NCBI GenBank assembly: GCA_964411785.1
Contig: CAYPMJ010000039.1
Coordinates: forward strand, 1 to 16,067
DNA: 16,067 bases
Source of the DNA: RUG626 sp964411785
GTDB lineage: Bacteria > Bacillota > Clostridia > Oscillospirales > Oscillospiraceae
Direction: 5' to 3'
The notes beneath the pieces are model-generated. The model did not search any database. It was not told the origin of the DNA and saw nothing but the letters and a program-made list of their open reading frames with translations. A program made the translations under genes and the position numbers. This document shows, one piece after another, positions 12,484 through 16,067 of the stretch. How positions within the stretch are numbered: the stretch's first letter is position 1; every line of letters starts with the position of its first letter.

Positions 12484-14316
12484 ATGAGCGAGAAGGACAG
12501 AGATGAATTTTGGAAGGAGCTTTTCGGGGAAGACTATGACTCCGGCAAGGGAGAGAGGGAACGCGAAAAGCTCTTTGAGGAGAGCGTACCGCTGGAGCAG
12601 GGCTTTACCATTGAGCGTGTGAGCATGGATGGCACCCCGATAGAGAATGACAGCATCCCTGATAATGATTCTGAATCGATACCGCAAAATGCACAGGAGC
12701 GGGAGACTGTACTGCCGGCAAAGTCGAAGCCTGAGCGCGAGCCGCAAAGCACGCCGAAGACTGAAAACGTGCCGCAAAGCACAACGAGGGCAGAGCGTGT
12801 GCCGCAAAGCACAACGAGGCCTGAGAATGCGTCGCCTGGCACGTCAAAGACTGAGAAGGTGCCGCATAGCACGCCGAAGACTGAAAGAATGTCACAGGAC
12901 ACATCGAAGTTTGAACGTGTGCCGCGGGACACGTCGATATCTGAGCGCACGTCGCGGGCCGCGTCGGAACCTGAATCTGTGTCGGAAAATTCGCCGGGGA
13001 TTAATAAGGCTCACAGGGGCGCTCCGGAGGCAGTGCGCGGCGGGTCACGCACCGGAGAAGTGCCGGAGACGCGCGGGCCCGGTGATGAGGGGCTGCGGCG
13101 AACCGGCGAGAGGCGCAGAGGCAGCGGGGACGATTTCGAGGTTGACTTCGATTTTGACAGCGCCTACCAGGATGTGGATGAGAAGGCTGTGAAGCGAGGC
13201 CGCACCAAGAAGACCGGATGTCTCGGCGGCATAATGCTTTTTCTTTTTGTGCTCTGCGTGAGCATTGTGCTCGCAATCCTGGGCTGGATGGCTGCGGTAG
13301 ACGTTCTGGGGCTGGATGGAGAGGATCAGCAGGTGGAGGTCACGCTCTCCAAGAGCATCTTCGCGCCCAAGGAGATAGAGGTGGAGGACGAGGACGGCAA
13401 TATTACAAATGAGACAATAGACGCCGCTGACATAGATCAGGTTGCGGACATCCTCTATGAACAGGGATTGATAAAGTACAAGTGGCTGTTTAAGATATTC
13501 TCAAAATTTTCCAAGGCGGACGAGAAGGTCACCGCAGGGACCTACCAGCTGAACATGAACTATGATTACCGTGCGCTGGTGAATGGAATGACGTCTTCAG
13601 GGGGCAAAAAAGTAGAGGTTGAGGTGACGATACCGGAGGGCTACTCCATTACGCAGATAGTGCATCTGCTTTCGGAGAATAATGTCTGCGACGAGGACGC
13701 TCTGCTTGATGCTCTGGCAAATTACGATTTTGATTACGACTTTTTGGAGGGGCTGCCCAAGGGAAATCCGAAGAGACTGGAGGGCTTTCTGTTCCCGGAT
13801 ACCTATAAGTTCTACATGAATGACAGTCCTTCGCGGGTAATCGGAAAGTTTCTCACGAATTTCCAGCGCAAGTGGACGGAGGAAATGGATGAGGAGCTTG
13901 AGGAGCTGGGGAGATCCATGTATGAGGTCCTCATAGTGGCTTCAATGATTGAGAAGGAGGCGGGCGGGGAGTCGGATCGTGCTAAGATCGCTTCGGTCAT
14001 ATACAACCGCCTTAATAACCCGGATGCCCATGGGACCGGAGGACTTCTGCAAATAGACGCGACGATTTATTACGCGATAGCCGACACCGGGGAGTCATTT
14101 TCCACGAGCGTAGAGAGTCCGTATAACACCTATCTGTACGCGGGCCTGACGCCTACGCCAATATCCAATCCTGGTCTGGCGGCAATAGAGGCAGCGCTGA
14201 ACCCGGAGGACACAAACTACTATTACTACGCGTTGGGGAAGGACGGGCTGCACCAGTTCTTTACGACATTTGAAGCTCAACAGGCATTTGTTCACAGCGA
14301 TGACTATGGAGGATGA
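12484..14316 (+). CDS. mltG: Endolytic transglycosylase MltG with long repeat-bearing N-terminus
   Basis: MltG (YceG family) is a membrane-anchored lytic transglycosylase that cuts nascent glycan strands outside the membrane and helps set their length. The protein is 610 residues, far above the roughly 340 of E. coli MltG; the excess is an N-terminal cytoplasmic extension. Order: acidic, charged region (1-80), about eight ten-residue repeats (86-165), a Gly/Arg-rich stretch, an acidic patch (217-234), KRGRTKK, one membrane helix (248-274), a LysM-like region, then the YceG catalytic domain. Catalytic landmarks are VTIPEGYSITQIV (381-393), LEGFLFPDTYKF (432-443), ASMIEKEAG (486-494) with E490 the expected catalytic acid, SVIYNRL (504-510) and LQIDATIYY (522-530). 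ATG 12484 follows GGAGGAGG by five bases. alaS follows 115 bases later. Confidence 0.95.
   Translation: MSEKDRDEFWKELFGEDYDSGKGEREREKLFEESVPLEQGFTIERVSMDGTPIENDSIPDNDSESIPQNAQERETVLPAKSKPEREPQSTPKTENVPQSTTRAERVPQSTTRPENASPGTSKTEKVPHSTPKTERMSQDTSKFERVPRDTSISERTSRAASEPESVSENSPGINKAHRGAPEAVRGGSRTGEVPETRGPGDEGLRRTGERRRGSGDDFEVDFDFDSAYQDVDEKAVKRGRTKKTGCLGGIMLFLFVLCVSIVLAILGWMAAVDVLGLDGEDQQVEVTLSKSIFAPKEIEVEDEDGNITNETIDAADIDQVADILYEQGLIKYKWLFKIFSKFSKADEKVTAGTYQLNMNYDYRALVNGMTSSGGKKVEVEVTIPEGYSITQIVHLLSENNVCDEDALLDALANYDFDYDFLEGLPKGNPKRLEGFLFPDTYKFYMNDSPSRVIGKFLTNFQRKWTEEMDEELEELGRSMYEVLIVASMIEKEAGGESDRAKIASVIYNRLNNPDAHGTGGLLQIDATIYYAIADTGESFSTSVESPYNTYLYAGLTPTPISNPGLAAIEAALNPEDTNYYYYALGKDGLHQFFTTFEAQQAFVHSDDYGG
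12739..12978 (+). repeat. Eight 30-bp coding repeats in mltG
   Basis: Eight successive 30-base units encode the ten-residue pattern [VEMAT]-[PS]-x-x-[TA]-[SPT]-x-x-E-x, for example VPQSTTRAER, VPHSTPKTER and VPRDTSISER. A partial ninth unit (VSENSPG) follows, and a half unit precedes. Units 2 and 3 are nearly identical in DNA (GTGCCGCAAAGCACAACGAG in each), while later units are diverged, consistent with growth by slippage or unequal exchange. The segment is predicted to be disordered and cytoplasmic. Confidence 0.85.
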
Positions 14317-14332
14317 ATCAGGGCTTAATATG

Positions 14333-14371
14333 AAGTCACGGGAATCGTTTTGCAATCGATTTCCGTGACTT
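14333..14371 (+). terminator. 15-bp hairpin after mltG, no T-tract
   Basis: AAGTCACGGGAATCG (14333-14347) pairs with CGATTTCCGTGACTT (14357-14371), with one G-T pair, around the loop TTTTGCAAT. It begins 17 bases after the mltG stop. GAGTGTGAAAAGC follows, so no U-run is present. The spacer to alaS is too short for a T-box leader, and I see none. Confidence 0.6.
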
Positions 14372-14431
14372 GAGTGTGAAAAGCACATACGAACCGGACT
14401 GAAGCCCGAAAAAGAGAAGGAGATAGACAAA

Positions 14432-16067
14432 ATGGCGAAAAAGTATGGAGTAAACGAGCTTAGGGAGATGTTCCTGCGTTTTTTTGAGAGCAAGGGTCAC
14501 TTACGGCTGCCCAGTTTTTCTCTTATCCCACAGGGAGATGCGAGTTTACTGCTTATAAATTCCGGGATGGCTCCCATGAAGCCGTACTTCACAGGGGAGA
14601 AGGAACCGCCACGTCACAGGGTGACAACATGCCAGAAGTGTATCCGGACAGGGGATATAGACAATATCGGCCACACGGCGCGGCATGGCACATACTTTGA
14701 AATGCTGGGGAATTTTTCGTTTGGCGATTATTTCAAAAGAGAGGCTATACACTGGGCGTGGGAGTTTCTGACAAGCCCGGAGTGGGTAGGGCTGGACGCA
14801 GAACGGTTATACCCGTCAGTCTTCGCCGGAAACGAGACAACGCCTGCGGACGATGAGGCGTTTAATATCTGGCATGAGGAGATTGGCATACCGGCGGAGC
14901 GCATTTTCAGATTTGGCAAGGAGGACAACTTCTGGGAGCACGGCTCCGGACCATGCGGCCCATGCTCGGAGATATACTACGATAGAGGCGAAAAATACGG
15001 CTGCGGGAGACCAGGATGTACGGTGGGCTGTGACTGTGACAGGTATATTGAGGTCTGGAACATAGTGTTTTCGCAGTTTGACAACGACGGAGAGGGACAT
15101 TACACTGAGCTCAGACAGAAGAATATAGACACCGGAATGGGACTGGAGCGACTGGCAGTTGTCTGTCAGGATGTGGATTCACTTTTTGACGTAGATACTG
15201 TGATGAATATAACCAATAAGGTGAGCGAGATAACCGGCGCACACTATGGAGAGAGCGTCAGGACAGATATAAGCCTCAGGGTGATAACGGATCATATCCG
15301 GTCGGCGGTGTTCATGATCTGTGACGGTGTTCTGCCGTCAAACGAGGGGAGAGGCTATGTGCTCCGAAGACTTCTCAGGCGGGCGGCGCGGCATGGGAAG
15401 CTGCTCGGGGTGGGTCATCCGTTCCTTTTCGAGGTCTGTGAAACAGTCATACACGAGAATGAAGGACACTATCCGGAGCTCCGTGAACGCCAGAGCTATA
15501 TAACGAGGACAATAAGCACGGAGGAAGAGAACTTTTCGAGGACAATCAACGGTGGCCTGGCGAAGTTTAGCGAGGTGCTGGAGGAGCACAGGGTGAAGGG
15601 GGAGACTGTGCTCTCAGGAGCGGACGCCTTCAAGCTGTATGACACATACGGCTTTCCCGTCGACCTCACCCGCGAGATGGCGCAGGATGCGGGGATCACA
15701 GTAGATGAGGATGGCTTCGCTGTGCTCATGGAGGAGCAGAAGACTCGCGCAAGAAAGGCAAGAGAGGCTCTGGGCGACCTGGGCTGGGCCGGCGTGGAGT
15801 TTGGCAGGGAGGTGCCGGAGACAGAGTTTGTCGGATACACGGACAATACCGTGACGGATGCAAACGTAGTCGCGCTGGTTGCGGAGAACGAACTTTCCGG
15901 AGAACTCATGCCGGGAGCGGAGGGAATAGTGGTTCTTGACCGGACACCATTTTATGCGGAGATGGGCGGCCAGGTAGCGGATACAGGAACGATAGTTATA
16001 AGCGGAGAACGAGAGGCGCTTTTTGAAGTAAGCAATGTGCAGAAGAACAAGGGCGGAAAATATATGC
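14432..16067 (+). CDS. alaS: Alanyl-tRNA synthetase, C-terminus beyond window edge
   Basis: Charges tRNA-Ala with alanine; class II synthetase, cytoplasmic. The window holds 545 of about 870-880 codons, covering the aminoacylation domain, the tRNA-recognition region and the start of the beta-barrel leading into the editing domain. Landmarks: LRLPSFSLIP (24-33), INSGMAPMKPYF (42-53), TTCQKCIRTGDIDNIG (65-80), ARHGTYFEMLGNFSFGDYF (83-101, class II motif 2), GCGRPGCTVGCDCDR (190-204, the Cys-rich insert), and motif 3 DTGMGLERLA (233-242). Further on are NEGRGYVLRRLLRRA (304-318), KLYDTYGFPVDLT (401-413) and TPFYAEMGGQVADTG (505-519). The editing HxxxH site would lie beyond the right edge. ATG 14432 follows AAGGAG by nine bases, and the sequence matches the family's usual start. 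Confidence 0.97.
   Translation, partial: MAKKYGVNELREMFLRFFESKGHLRLPSFSLIPQGDASLLLINSGMAPMKPYFTGEKEPPRHRVTTCQKCIRTGDIDNIGHTARHGTYFEMLGNFSFGDYFKREAIHWAWEFLTSPEWVGLDAERLYPSVFAGNETTPADDEAFNIWHEEIGIPAERIFRFGKEDNFWEHGSGPCGPCSEIYYDRGEKYGCGRPGCTVGCDCDRYIEVWNIVFSQFDNDGEGHYTELRQKNIDTGMGLERLAVVCQDVDSLFDVDTVMNITNKVSEITGAHYGESVRTDISLRVITDHIRSAVFMICDGVLPSNEGRGYVLRRLLRRAARHGKLLGVGHPFLFEVCETVIHENEGHYPELRERQSYITRTISTEEENFSRTINGGLAKFSEVLEEHRVKGETVLSGADAFKLYDTYGFPVDLTREMAQDAGITVDEDGFAVLMEEQKTRARKAREALGDLGWAGVEFGREVPETEFVGYTDNTVTDANVVALVAENELSGELMPGAEGIVVLDRTPFYAEMGGQVADTGTIVISGEREALFEVSNVQKNKGGKYM

Noticed and set aside
14317..14431. T-box leader ahead of alaS
   Set aside because: The 115-base spacer is too short for a T-box and shows one simple hairpin without a recognisable T-box sequence or antiterminator.

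Overview
This window looks like chromosomal DNA from a Gram-positive, Firmicutes-type bacterium, probably a Clostridia member of the Oscillospirales/Ruminococcaceae kind. The grounds are HPr kinase/phosphorylase, WhiA and RapZ in one run, a four-cysteine L28, a type II (serine) MurB, a DnaE with a complete PHP metal site, and a Cys-rich AlaS insert. This assignment is inferred from gene content. A run of ten Ns inside dnaE shows the source is a draft or metagenome assembly.

Layout. Minus strand, 1-2145: a GH36 alpha-galactosidase cut by the left edge, then rpmB with its own promoter and hairpin terminator. Plus strand, 2252-9898: hprK-murB-rapZ, a 360-bp repeat-bearing gap, then whiA and dnaE. 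Plus strand, 9899-12095: a second repeat-bearing gap, a TagA/WecG glycosyltransferase, a DJ-1/PfpI protein, and 5-formyl-THF cyclo-ligase overlapping it. A 49-residue Cys/Gly/Asn-rich protein, converging from the minus strand, sits at 12142-12291. Plus strand, 12484-16067: mltG and the first 545 codons of alaS.

Most genes are housekeeping: carbon catabolite control (hprK), peptidoglycan synthesis and trimming (murB, mltG), wall polymer linkage (tagA-like), replication (dnaE), translation (rpmB, alaS) and folate metabolism. I see no phage, defence locus, CRISPR, IS element or tRNA/rRNA gene.

The least explained structure is a palindromic repeat family, present as a tandem pair between rapZ and whiA and again, in diverged form, between dnaE and the tagA-like gene. 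Each unit has a long hairpin, a GC-rich second hairpin and a third copy of the outer arm; the two pairs differ by coordinated, pairing-preserving changes. The small Cys-rich protein, a ten-residue repeat domain in MltG and the probably mis-sized dnaE gap also deserve attention.
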